From Candidatus Dormiibacterota bacterium (GTDB lineage: Bacteria; Chloroflexota; Dormibacteria; Aeolococcales; Bog-877), in contig PLDE01000215.1 of assembly GCA_003135035.1 (NCBI GenBank), positions 1 to 7,116 on the forward strand: a stretch of DNA of 7,116 nucleotides, given 5' to 3'. A model generated the notes under the pieces. That model was not told the origin of the DNA. It made no database searches and saw only the letters and a program-made list of their open reading frames with translations. The translations under genes and the position numbers were made by a program. Shown here one piece after another: positions 1-6,145 of this stretch; position 1 is the stretch's first letter; every line of letters starts with the position of its first letter.

Positions 1-543
1 GCCGATGCGCTGGCGCTGCCCGCCGGAGAACTCATGGGGGTAGAAGTCGATCGCCTTGGGGCTGAGACCGACCTCGGTGAGAAGCTGGCGCACCCGTGCG
101 TTGCGCTCGTCGCTACTGCCGATCTTCTGCACGTTGAGGGGCTCTTTGACGATCGACCCCACCCGCATTCTCGGATCCAGTGAGGCGTAGGGGTCCTGAA
201 AGATGAGCTGGAGGTCGCGGCGCTGGCGCCGGCGCGCGCCACCGCTCATCTTGGCGATGTCCCTGCCCTCAAAAAGGATCTCGCCTGAGGTGGGCTTCTC
301 TAAGCCGACCAGCAAGCGCCCGATCGTGGTCTTGCCACAGCCGGATTCACCCACCAAACCAAAGGTCTCGCCTTTGGCGATGCTAAAGGATACGTCGGTG
401 ACGGCTTTGATGGTACCGATCTTGCGTTGCAGCACTGCCCCGGCGGTGACCGTAAACTCCTTGACCAGGTTGCGAATTTCGACCAGTGGAGCACCCTCGT
501 CGGCGCGGGAACGTTCGGGGGCGACGGCCGGAGTTGCTGCCAT
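1..543 (-). CDS. Oligopeptide/dipeptide ABC transporter ATP-binding protein, DppF/OppF type (partial, 3' end beyond left edge)
   Basis: This is one of the two cytoplasmic ATPases that power an Opp/Dpp-type peptide importer. The 181 visible codons run from ATG at 543 to the window edge. Seen in the translation: Walker A GESGCGKT at residues 65-72, Q-loop Gln in [12 protein letters not shown] (about residue 116), and the ABC signature FSGGQRQR at 172-179. The sequence stops there, so Walker B, the H-loop and the C-terminal oligopeptide-transporter region lie outside the window. The ATG is preceded by a weak GGGAG (555-559), 11 nt away. An in-frame TAG lies about 20 nt upstream of that, so only a TTG could extend the start slightly. 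It sits 58 bp downstream of the DppD-type gene on the same strand, the usual D-F order. The N-terminal ~18 residues before the ABC domain are Ala/Pro-rich and probably disordered. The exact substrate (peptide, nickel or sugar) cannot be read from the ATPase. Confidence 0.93.
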   Translation of the reverse strand, partial: MAATPAVAPERSRADEGAPLVEIRNLVKEFTVTAGAVLQRKIGTIKAVTDVSFSIAKGETFGLVGESGCGKTTIGRLLVGLEKPTSGEILFEGRDIAKMSGGARRRQRRDLQLIFQDPYASLDPRMRVGSIVKEPLNVQKIGSSDERNARVRQLLTEVGLSPKAIDFYPHEFSGGQRQRIG

Positions 544-601
544 CAGACTCGCTTCTCCCAAGCCGCCCTAGCCCGGCCGGGGACGCTCCAAGCGCTCGCG
601 A

Positions 602-1597
602 TCATGCCGCTCCCTCGCGCCTGACGCTGCCAGAAACAGGGTTGAAACATGCGTATTCGTGACCAGGGAGATCGCCCCCCAAAGGTGGCTCCTCCTCGTG
701 ACAGATGCTCGTCGCGTAGCGGCACCGTGGTTGAAACCGGCACCAGGTCGGTGGATGTGACAGATCCGGGGGAATGCCGGGAATGCTGTAGAGGGCAACG
801 TCCTCACGCTGATCCATGCGAGGGATCGACGCCAGCAGGGCTTCGGTATAGGGATGTCGAGTGCGATTGAAGAGTTCGACGGTATCGGCCGACTCGACGA
901 TCTTGCCGGCATACATGACCATGACCCGGTCAGCCCTGCCGGCGATGACACCCATGTCGTGGGTGACCAGGAGCACGGCCATCTTCAGTCTCTGTTTGAG
1001 ATCGTAGAGCAGCTCGAGGATCTGAAGTTGAATGGTGACATCCAGGGCGGTGGTGGGCTCATCGGCGATGAGCAGTTTGGGCTCGCAGGCCAGGGCCATG
1101 GCGATCATCACCCGCTGTCGCAAGCCTCCCGACAGCTGGTGCGGATAGTCGCGCAGTCGTTCCTTGGGACGCGGCATCCCCACCAGTCCCAGCGCTTCCT
1201 CGGCCCGCTTCATCGCCTCAGCGCGAGAGGCGTGGCGATGGATGCGGACTCCCTCGGCGATCTGGTAGCCGATTTGCATGGTGGGGTTGAGCGAAGTCAT
1301 CGGGTCCTGAAAGATGACCGCCACTTCGTTGCCGCGGATGTGCCGCATCTCCTTCTCAGGCATGGTCACCAGCTCCTTACCGCCCAGCTTGATGCTGCCT
1401 TCTGCGATATACCCGCCTGGGGGGAGCAAACGGATGATCGACATCCCCGTCATCGTCTTGCCGCAACCGGACTCGCCCACCAAGCCCAGCGTCTCCCCCT
1501 CCTCGATGCTGAGGGAGACGCCGTCAACAGCACGAACCTCATTCCGGCGCTGCCGGATGAAGGTTCGAAGACCGCTAATCTCTAATAGCGGGGCCAT
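602..1597 (-). CDS. Oligopeptide/dipeptide ABC transporter ATP-binding protein, DppD/OppD type
   Basis: This 331-residue protein is the first ATPase of the importer pair, pairing with the downstream DppF-type subunit on the cytoplasmic side of a peptide permease. Seen motifs: Walker A GESGCGKT (41-48), Q-loop in [12 protein letters not shown] (Q97), signature LSGGLRQR (155-162), Walker B LLIADE (175-180), D-loop ALDV, and H-loop His in LLVTHD (213). The C-terminal part contains the oligopeptide-transporter extension [13 protein letters not shown], then CRFQPRC, with cysteines at 286, 292, 299 and 317. In this family that cluster is known to bind a [4Fe-4S] centre in some Dpp ATPases. Length is normal (320-340 aa). 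Permease and substrate-binding genes are not in the window, and none lies upstream on this strand within it, so they must follow the F subunit or be elsewhere. No strong Shine-Dalgarno precedes the ATG; AGAAG is the best candidate. Family assignment is very secure; the substrate is inferred. Confidence 0.95.
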   Translation of the reverse strand: MAPLLEISGLRTFIRQRRNEVRAVDGVSLSIEEGETLGLVGESGCGKTMTGMSIIRLLPPGGYIAEGSIKLGGKELVTMPEKEMRHIRGNEVAVIFQDPMTSLNPTMQIGYQIAEGVRIHRHASRAEAMKRAEEALGLVGMPRPKERLRDYPHQLSGGLRQRVMIAMALACEPKLLIADEPTTALDVTIQLQILELLYDLKQRLKMAVLLVTHDMGVIAGRADRVMVMYAGKIVESADTVELFNRTRHPYTEALLASIPRMDQREDVALYSIPGIPPDLSHPPTWCRFQPRCRYATSICHEEEPPLGGDLPGHEYACFNPVSGSVRREGAA

Positions 1598-1612
1598 ATC
1601 ATTACTTCTACT

Positions 1613-1646
1613 TCAATTGATCTTAGATCGCGTGATGCTGATCGCG
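1613..1646. promoter_or_regulatory. Cluster of short palindromes and a direct repeat in the transporter leader (possible operator)
   Basis: Within 34 bp there is TCAATTGA (1613-1620), the near-overlapping inverted repeat GATCT-T-AGATC (1619-1629), and GATCGCG repeated at 1626-1632 and 1640-1646. The block lies between the candidate -10 element and the start codon of the DppD-type gene, where a repressor site or a leader structure would act. It is more AT-rich than the flanking DNA. Function is inferred from position only; such short repeats can arise by chance. Confidence 0.3.
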
Positions 1647-1660
1647 GCCAAAGTGAGCGG

Positions 1661-1666
1661 AGTATA
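1661..1666 (-). promoter_or_regulatory. Candidate -10 element of the peptide-transporter operon
   Basis: On the minus strand these bases read TATACT, matching the sigma-70 -10 consensus at five of six positions, in an otherwise GC-rich stretch. Transcription would start near 1654 and give a leader of about 57 nt before the DppD-type start codon. I could not find a recognisable -35 hexamer at 16-18 bp, so this is a candidate only; an activator or an alternative sigma factor may be involved. Confidence 0.4.
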
Positions 1667-1713
1667 GCGGCCCGGTCCCGGTTCCGGAGCACTTCCTGAG
1701 TTCCCGGCCTAGC

Positions 1714-1726
1714 TCGACTGAGTCGA
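1714..1726. repeat. Perfect 13-bp palindrome TCGACT-G-AGTCGA upstream of the membrane-protein gene
   Basis: Two 6-bp arms flank a single central G. The palindrome ends 10 bp before the TTG and 28 bp before the ATG that could start the membrane-protein gene, so it falls where an operator or the 5' end of the transcript would be. No flanking base pairs extend it. It could be a transcription-factor half-site pair, but no family can be assigned. Confidence 0.35.
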
Positions 1727-1754
1727 CGGACCGCTATTGTCCTTACCAGAAAAG

Positions 1755-2729
1755 ATGAGAGTCCCAGCTAACGCCCGGCATTTTCCCAGCCTACGCCGGC
1801 TCCTGCCGGCGCTGATCAGCCTTGCCATCCTGGCTCTGATCGTCGAATACGTCCACCCCAGCGAATTGGGGAGCGCACTGAGCCGATTCCACCTCGCCTA
1901 CCTGCCGCTGGTGCTCTTGCTGTCTTTGGCTTACTACCTGCTCAAGGGCTACCAGTGGCACCTTTTCCTCAAGCCCTTGAAGTTGGACCACGGTGCGGTG
2001 GAGACCATCCTCATCTACTTTGCCGGTCAGCCCACCGCCATCCTGCCGCTCGGCGAGCTAAGCCGGGCCTTCATCCTGCGCCAGCACGCCAAGGTCAGCC
2101 TGGGGGAGGTATCGGCCACGGTTGTGGTTCAAGAGCTGCTCTACCCGATCGGGCTGATCGCGGCCGCCCTCCCGGGAGCGGGTCAGTTCCCCGGGGCCCA
2201 GGCGGCGGTGATCGTGGCTCTGTTGGGCATCATCGCCATCTCCATCATCTTGCTCTGGCCTCGAGCCTTCACTTTCGTGATGCGCTTCGCCGTGCGGGTC
2301 CCCCTGATCCGCCGTTACTCGGCCGACCTTATGTCGCTACATCGCGACGTGATCTTCATCGCCCGGCGGCCGGCCACCCTGGGACCGGCGTTACTGGGGC
2401 CGGTGGCGGCGCTGATTGCGATCGCCATGTTCTACTTCACCATCCGCAGCGTGGGGGTGGAGGTGGGGATCTACCAGGCAGCCTTCGTGTACGCCGTCGC
2501 CCACTTGGCGGGAGGCGTCAGTCTGCTCCCCGGTGGCATCGGCGCCTATGAGGGCTCGATGACCTTGCTTTTGGTGGCGTTGGGCGTCGCCACCCCGGTG
2601 GCGGCGGCGATCGCCATCCTCAATCGAGCCTTCGACCGGCTCTTGGTCACCGCGGTGGGGACGATCGTCTACTTCGCCATCCGCAGTCCGCTCAACCTGC
2701 GCGGCATAACCTTGCTCCCTGACCAATAG
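1755..2729 (+). CDS. Flippase-like integral membrane protein (lysylphosphatidylglycerol synthase TM / UPF0104 family)
   Basis: This is a very hydrophobic protein of about 324 residues with roughly seven to eight transmembrane segments: about residues 17-34, 49-64, 120-138, 152-169, 208-230, 242-258, 268-285 and 294-308. Diagnostic for the family is the loop LLPGGIGAYEG (about 257-267), the conserved LPGGxGxxE motif of the TM domain shared by MprF and the AglD/UPF0104 group. A second family-like patch is GYQWHLFLKPL after the second helix. Members with only this domain are thought to move lipids or lipid-linked sugars across membranes; substrate unknown here. No soluble aminoacyl-phosphatidylglycerol synthase domain follows, so it is not a full MprF. 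I chose ATG 1755. A TTG at 1737 in the same frame would add six residues, and neither has a good Shine-Dalgarno. It is 43 bp upstream of the dehydrogenase gene on the same strand and may be co-transcribed with it. Confidence 0.85.
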   Translation: MRVPANARHFPSLRRLLPALISLAILALIVEYVHPSELGSALSRFHLAYLPLVLLLSLAYYLLKGYQWHLFLKPLKLDHGAVETILIYFAGQPTAILPLGELSRAFILRQHAKVSLGEVSATVVVQELLYPIGLIAAALPGAGQFPGAQAAVIVALLGIIAISIILLWPRAFTFVMRFAVRVPLIRRYSADLMSLHRDVIFIARRPATLGPALLGPVAALIAIAMFYFTIRSVGVEVGIYQAAFVYAVAHLAGGVSLLPGGIGAYEGSMTLLLVALGVATPVAAAIAILNRAFDRLLVTAVGTIVYFAIRSPLNLRGITLLPDQ

Positions 2730-2761
2730 CGATAGGCTTGCCGTGATCTTCGGCCATGGCT

Positions 2762-2767
2762 AGGAGG
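2762..2767 (+). promoter_or_regulatory. Shine-Dalgarno AGGAGG of the dehydrogenase gene
   Basis: A full AGGAGG lies 5 nt before ATG 2773, which fixes that start. It is one of the strongest ribosome-binding sites in the window and suggests efficient translation of the first gene of the catabolic unit. Confidence 0.85.
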
Positions 2768-2772
2768 CGTCC

Positions 2773-3885
2773 ATGAAAGCCATCATCACCACTCCAGGCA
2801 CCAAGGGCAGCGTGCGGCTGGGCGCCATCTCCGAGCCCTCGGGGACGGGCATGGTGCAGGGCGCCGATGGCAAGCCCGGCGCCGAGGTCGAGGTTGAGGT
2901 CGTCGAGGTCGGTGTCTGCGGCACCGATCTGGAGATCGCCAACGACGGCTACGGCGCTCCGCCGGAGGCCCGGGACAGCCTGGTGCTGGGCCATGAGAAC
3001 CTGGGCAGGGTGGTTTCCGTGCCTGACGGCGTCGATCTCAAGACGGGACAGTTGGTGGTGGCTACCGTACGCCGGCCCTGCCCCGAGCGCTGCCCTCCGT
3101 GCGCGGCCGGGCAGAGCGACGACTGCCTGACCGGCAACTACACAGAGAGAGGGATCAAGGGTCGCGACGGCTACATGGCCGAGCGCTATATGGAATCAGG
3201 CGACTATCTGATTCCCCTGCCCAGCACGCTGACCAAGGTCGGAGTGCTGATGGAGCCCAGCAGCATCGTCGAGAAGGGGTTGATTCAGGCCTTCAGCATC
3301 CAGCGGGGAAGGATGCCCTGGGAGCCCAAGCAGGCGCTGGTCTGCGGCGCTGGGGCGGTAGGACTGCTGGCCGCCATTTTCCTGCGCTTGCGCGACCTTG
3401 AGGTCAATCTGGTCGCCAAGGCCGACCCCGGGTCCCCCGCCTACAAGGTCGCCCAGGCGGTCGGGGCGAGCCTGCTCGACGCCACCGAGCACCCGGTCTC
3501 CAAGCTGGGCCAGGAGCTCGGCCACATCGACATCATCTTCGAGGCGACAGGAGCGTCTTCTGTCGCCATGGACGCGATCGCCGCGACCGGGCACAACGGA
3601 GTCTGCTGCCTCAGCTCGGTGACCGCGGGGACGCGCACGCTGACCGTCGACGCCGACTCCCTCAACCTGGATATGGTGCTCGGCAACAAGCTGGTCTTCG
3701 GCACCGTCAACGCCAACCGCCGCCACTTCGAGGCAGCGGCCCGGATGCTGGGGGCGGCGGTGCGCAAGTGGCCCGGGGTGATGGAGCAGATCGTCACCCG
3801 GAGAGTCGCCGCCGAGCAGTTCGCCGACGCCTTCACCCGACAGCCCGATGACATCAAGACGGTGATCACCTTTTCCGGAGGTTGA
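2773..3885 (+). CDS. Zinc-dependent MDR dehydrogenase, glucose 1-dehydrogenase (Thermoplasma/Sulfolobus/Haloferax-type) family
   Basis: This 370-residue medium-chain alcohol dehydrogenase resembles the glucose 1-dehydrogenases of the non-phosphorylative Entner-Doudoroff route, which oxidise aldoses to lactones with NAD(P)+. Seen: GVCGTDLEI with the catalytic zinc Cys at 49, then GHE (H74, E75). A structural-zinc cluster follows at C103, C107, C110 and C118 (PCPERCPPC then GQSDDC). Family-specific stretches are YTERGIKGRDGYMAE, LMEPSSIVEKG (E161) and the Rossmann motif GAGAVG (192-197). Near the C terminus is GTVNANRRHFEAA, the hallmark GxVNANRRH loop of this subfamily. Length is typical. The next gene begins 5 nt after its stop, and that gene's ribosome-binding site lies in its last codons, so the two are certainly co-transcribed. 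Being in an operon with two aromatic-ring-catabolism-like genes is odd for a sugar enzyme, so the in vivo substrate may differ. Subfamily assignment is strong; the glucose substrate is not proven. Confidence 0.88.
   Translation: MKAIITTPGTKGSVRLGAISEPSGTGMVQGADGKPGAEVEVEVVEVGVCGTDLEIANDGYGAPPEARDSLVLGHENLGRVVSVPDGVDLKTGQLVVATVRRPCPERCPPCAAGQSDDCLTGNYTERGIKGRDGYMAERYMESGDYLIPLPSTLTKVGVLMEPSSIVEKGLIQAFSIQRGRMPWEPKQALVCGAGAVGLLAAIFLRLRDLEVNLVAKADPGSPAYKVAQAVGASLLDATEHPVSKLGQELGHIDIIFEATGASSVAMDAIAATGHNGVCCLSSVTAGTRTLTVDADSLNLDMVLGNKLVFGTVNANRRHFEAAARMLGAAVRKWPGVMEQIVTRRVAAEQFADAFTRQPDDIKTVITFSGG
3877..3881 (+). promoter_or_regulatory. Shine-Dalgarno GGAGG that decides the dioxygenase start
   Basis: GGAGG overlaps the last two sense codons of the dehydrogenase gene and lies 9 nt before ATG 3891. 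The alternative TTG at 3882 would touch this site with no spacing, so the ATG is the likely start. Confidence 0.8.
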
Positions 3886-3890
3886 GCCCG

Positions 3891-5021
3891 ATGTTCCCTC
3901 AGTCCCGAGGCCGTTTCAGCCGCCAAGCCCACTGTGACCTGCCCGAAGGTACCTTCGAGGAGGAGTTTGCCCGCCAGGGCTTCTTCGGTCCGGCCTCGCA
4001 TCTCTACCACGCCCACGCCCCCACCGAGTGGTTGCGCATCGAGGGCCCGCTTCGCCCTCGGGCCTACGACCTGCGCCGGGTGGAGGCCGCCGATGCCGAG
4101 GACCCGGCGGCCGCGCTGACTCCGGTGCTGGGCAACCAGGATCTGCGCATCAAGCTCTCGCGCCGTACCCAGGCCATGCCCTTCGCCTACCGCAACGCCG
4201 ACGCCGACCTCATCTACTTCGTCCACCGCGGTGCCGGCGAGATGGCGACCGACTTCGGGCGGCTCTACTACGAGCAGGGGGACTATCTGGTCCTGCCCCG
4301 AGGGACGACCCACCGGATCTTCCCGCAGGGAGAGGAGAGCTTCCTACTCGTGATCGCCTCCAGCGAGATGCCCGAACTGCCCCCGGCCGACCGCATGGGA
4401 CAGCACTCGCCCTTCGACCGTGCCGTTCTGCGGCTTCCCGAGATCCCCTTCAGCGCCGGTCCTCCCAATGCGGTAGGCGAGTGGGAACTGGTGATCGAGC
4501 GCGAGGGCCAGTGGACGCGAGTCTTCTACCCCTTCGATCCCATCGACACGGTGGGCTGGAAGGGCGACCTCAGCGCCTACGCCCTCAACGTGCGGGACAT
4601 TCGGCCGGTCACCTCGGGACGGTACCACCTGCCCCCCTCGGTGCACACCACTCTGCGCACCTCGGGCTTCGTTCTCTGCACCTTCACGCCCCGCCGGATC
4701 GAGGGAATCGACGACGAGGGGGCGGTGCGGCTGCCCTTCTACCATCGCAATATCGACTACGACGAGGTCCTCTTCTATCACGCTGGACAGTTCATGAGCC
4801 GGGCCGGGATCGACGCCGGCATGATGACCTGGCATCCCCAGGGCATCCACCACGGTCCTCAGCCCAAAGCTGTGGAACGGGACCGCAACCTGACCAAGAC
4901 CCACCACGACGAGGTGGCGGTGATGATCGACGCGGTTCATCCCCTCCACCCCCTGGCCGGAGCCGAGCAGTCGGAGATCCTGGAGTACGCCGAGTCCTGG
5001 ATGCCCCAGATCGACGACTGA
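3891..5021 (+). CDS. hmgA: Short-form homogentisate 1,2-dioxygenase-like Fe(II) ring-cleavage enzyme
   Basis: This 376-residue double-cupin protein belongs to the homogentisate 1,2-dioxygenase family, which opens the ring of homogentisate to maleylacetoacetate using Fe(II) and O2. It is the compact form found in many bacteria, against about 430-445 aa for the human-type enzyme. Seen family patches: ADLIYFVHRGAGEMATDFG then GDYLVLPRGTTHRI in the N-terminal cupin, DPIDTVGWKGD, and PPSVHTT (His 252, position of the proposed catalytic His). FYHRNIDYDE supplies probable iron ligands H285 and E292, and HPQGIHHGPQP supplies the third His at about 320-321. H-to-E spacing is one residue longer than in human HGD (HRNCMSE), which I believe is normal for the short form. 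The start is ATG 3891, fixed by GGAGG; the TTG at 3882 is rejected. It lies between the dehydrogenase (5 nt) and the FAH-family gene (9 nt). The downstream hydrolase supports a homogentisate-type pathway, but gentisate-like or other hydroquinone substrates remain possible. Confidence 0.85.
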   Translation: MFPQSRGRFSRQAHCDLPEGTFEEEFARQGFFGPASHLYHAHAPTEWLRIEGPLRPRAYDLRRVEAADAEDPAAALTPVLGNQDLRIKLSRRTQAMPFAYRNADADLIYFVHRGAGEMATDFGRLYYEQGDYLVLPRGTTHRIFPQGEESFLLVIASSEMPELPPADRMGQHSPFDRAVLRLPEIPFSAGPPNAVGEWELVIEREGQWTRVFYPFDPIDTVGWKGDLSAYALNVRDIRPVTSGRYHLPPSVHTTLRTSGFVLCTFTPRRIEGIDDEGAVRLPFYHRNIDYDEVLFYHAGQFMSRAGIDAGMMTWHPQGIHHGPQPKAVERDRNLTKTHHDEVAVMIDAVHPLHPLAGAEQSEILEYAESWMPQIDD

Positions 5022-5030
5022 CGATCTGAT

Positions 5031-6068
5031 ATGCGTCTGGGAACGGTCGGGATACGGGGCCCGCTGGGGCTGGCAGCGCGAGTGGTGGCCGAGTTCGGCG
5101 ACTCCCAGTCCGAGGGCGGTCGCCTGATCGACGTCACCGCCGCCGGCGAGCTCTGGTGGCAGGGGCAGGGTTCGGGGGATCCCGCCGGCTGGGCTCTGGC
5201 GACCTTTCCGCCCGACCTGGCCCGTCTACTCAAGGGAGGGCGCCGGGGGCTGGAGATGGCAGCTGAAGCTGTTGATCTGGCCGCCCGGGAATCTGCCGAA
5301 CGCCTCTCGCCCTCGGGTGCCCGGCTTCGGTACCAGGCCCGGGAAGTCGAGCGGCTGCCGCTCCTGAGACCGCCCTTGCTGCGCGACTTCTACGCCTTCG
5401 AGGAGCACGTGGCGGCGGGTGCCCAGCGCCGCGGAGAAGCGATTCCCGAACCGTGGTATCGCCGGCCCGTCTACTACAAGGGCAATCCGGCGACGCTCCT
5501 CCCGCCCGGCGCCCTAGTTCCCTGGCCCGCCTACACCGACACCCTCGACTACGAATTGGAAGTGGCCTGCATCCTTCTCTCGGGGGGACGCGACCTGAGC
5601 CTCGAGGCGGCCCAGCAGGCGATCGCTGGCTACACCGTCTTCTGCGACTTCTCGGCGCGGGACATCCAGGCTGACGAGATGCAGGTCCGGCTGGGGCCGG
5701 CCAAGTCCAAAGACTTCGCCTCCGGCCTCGGACCCTGGCTGGTCACCGCCGACGAGCTCGGGGATCCCTCGGAGATGGAGGCGCGCGCCTATCTCAACGG
5801 TGAGCTGGTGGCCCACTCCCGGCTCGGCCAGGCGCGCTGGTCCTTTGCCGAGATGGTCTCCTACGCATCCGGGGGAGAACCCCTGGAGGCGGGCGAGGTG
5901 CTCGCCAGCGGCACCGTGGGGGGTGGCAGCGGCCAGGAGCGCGGGCGCTTCTTGGAGCCAGGTGACCGAGTCGAGTGCGAGTTGGAGAACACGGGCCGGC
6001 TGGTCCACGTGATTGGCCCCCGCCACGGCGGCGGCGGCGAGCTGGTGGCCAAGCCACCCAGGGCCTGA
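5031..6068 (+). CDS. Fumarylacetoacetate hydrolase family protein
   Basis: This 345-residue protein belongs to the FAH superfamily, whose members hydrolyse or decarboxylate 2,4-diketo acids with a divalent metal. In tyrosine catabolism FAH cleaves fumarylacetoacetate to fumarate and acetoacetate. Residues seen and matched to the mouse enzyme by position in conserved motifs: RDFYAFEEH gives D119 (metal) and H126 (catalytic); DYELEVA gives E175 and E177; SARD gives D211; GPAKSKDF gives K227; LASGTVGG gives T295. The N-terminal ~110 residues form the smaller domain typical of two-domain FAHs. The protein ends in a Gly-rich tail (HGGGGELVAKPPRA). The ATG lies 9 nt after the dioxygenase stop, with no recognisable Shine-Dalgarno in the gap, so translational coupling is likely. 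Context with the dioxygenase favours true FAH activity; fumarylpyruvate hydrolase or another acylpyruvase cannot be excluded. Confidence 0.87.
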   Translation: MRLGTVGIRGPLGLAARVVAEFGDSQSEGGRLIDVTAAGELWWQGQGSGDPAGWALATFPPDLARLLKGGRRGLEMAAEAVDLAARESAERLSPSGARLRYQAREVERLPLLRPPLLRDFYAFEEHVAAGAQRRGEAIPEPWYRRPVYYKGNPATLLPPGALVPWPAYTDTLDYELEVACILLSGGRDLSLEAAQQAIAGYTVFCDFSARDIQADEMQVRLGPAKSKDFASGLGPWLVTADELGDPSEMEARAYLNGELVAHSRLGQARWSFAEMVSYASGGEPLEAGEVLASGTVGGGSGQERGRFLEPGDRVECELENTGRLVHVIGPRHGGGGELVAKPPRA

Positions 6069-6082
6069 GCTCCGGCACAGGC

Positions 6083-6088
6083 TACAAT
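6083..6088 (+). promoter_or_regulatory. Candidate -10 element for infA
   Basis: TACAAT matches the sigma-70 -10 consensus in five of six bases and stands in the 77-bp gap between the FAH-family gene and infA. Transcription would begin near 6095, leaving a leader of about 50 nt. The region 17-18 bp upstream (AGGGCC, CAGGGC) does not look like a -35 box, so this is tentative. Read-through from the catabolic unit is also possible because no terminator is visible in the gap. Confidence 0.4.
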
Positions 6089-6133
6089 CGAGTTCGATAG
6101 AGCGGTCCTGGTGCCGTATCCCCACTTCAGTCC

Positions 6134-6138
6134 GGAGG
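6134..6138 (+). promoter_or_regulatory. Shine-Dalgarno GGAGG that selects the TTG start of infA
   Basis: GGAGG followed by 7 nt then TTG 6146 is ideal spacing. The next in-frame candidate, ATG 6161, would be 22 nt away, too far for normal pairing. This supports initiation at TTG and therefore the full N-terminal extension of IF-1. Confidence 0.75.
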
Positions 6139-6145
6139 TCCGCAG

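Noticed and set aside
854..1585. A 243-codon plus-strand open frame opposite the DppD-type gene
   Set aside because: It is the antisense of a well-supported ABC ATPase, has no recognisable family features, and reflects codon bias on the opposite strand.
2730..2772. A terminator or promoter in the gap between the membrane-protein and dehydrogenase genes
   Set aside because: No stem-loop with a T-run and no convincing -35/-10 pair was seen in these 43 bases; only the Shine-Dalgarno is supportable.
2756..2776. A six-codon mini-ORF (MARRRP) with tandem AGG-AGG codons whose TGA overlaps the dehydrogenase ATG
   Set aside because: The AGG-AGG is simply the dehydrogenase's Shine-Dalgarno read as codons. 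The mini-ORF has no ribosome-binding site of its own, so coincidence is the simpler explanation.
3882..3890. TTG 3882 as the dioxygenase start, giving a 4-base-type overlap with the dehydrogenase stop
   Set aside because: The GGAGG at 3877-3881 would abut the TTG with zero spacing; it fits ATG 3891 with 9 nt.
3441..4313. A 290-codon minus-strand open frame spanning the dehydrogenase/dioxygenase junction
   Set aside because: It is antisense to two confidently identified genes, has no domain-like pattern, and its composition matches a shadow frame.
4028..5029. A 333-codon plus-strand open frame overlapping the dioxygenase gene in another frame
   Set aside because: Its translation is a run of Arg, Pro, Gly and Ala typical of an out-of-frame reading of GC-rich coding DNA, and the overlapping frame has clear dioxygenase motifs.
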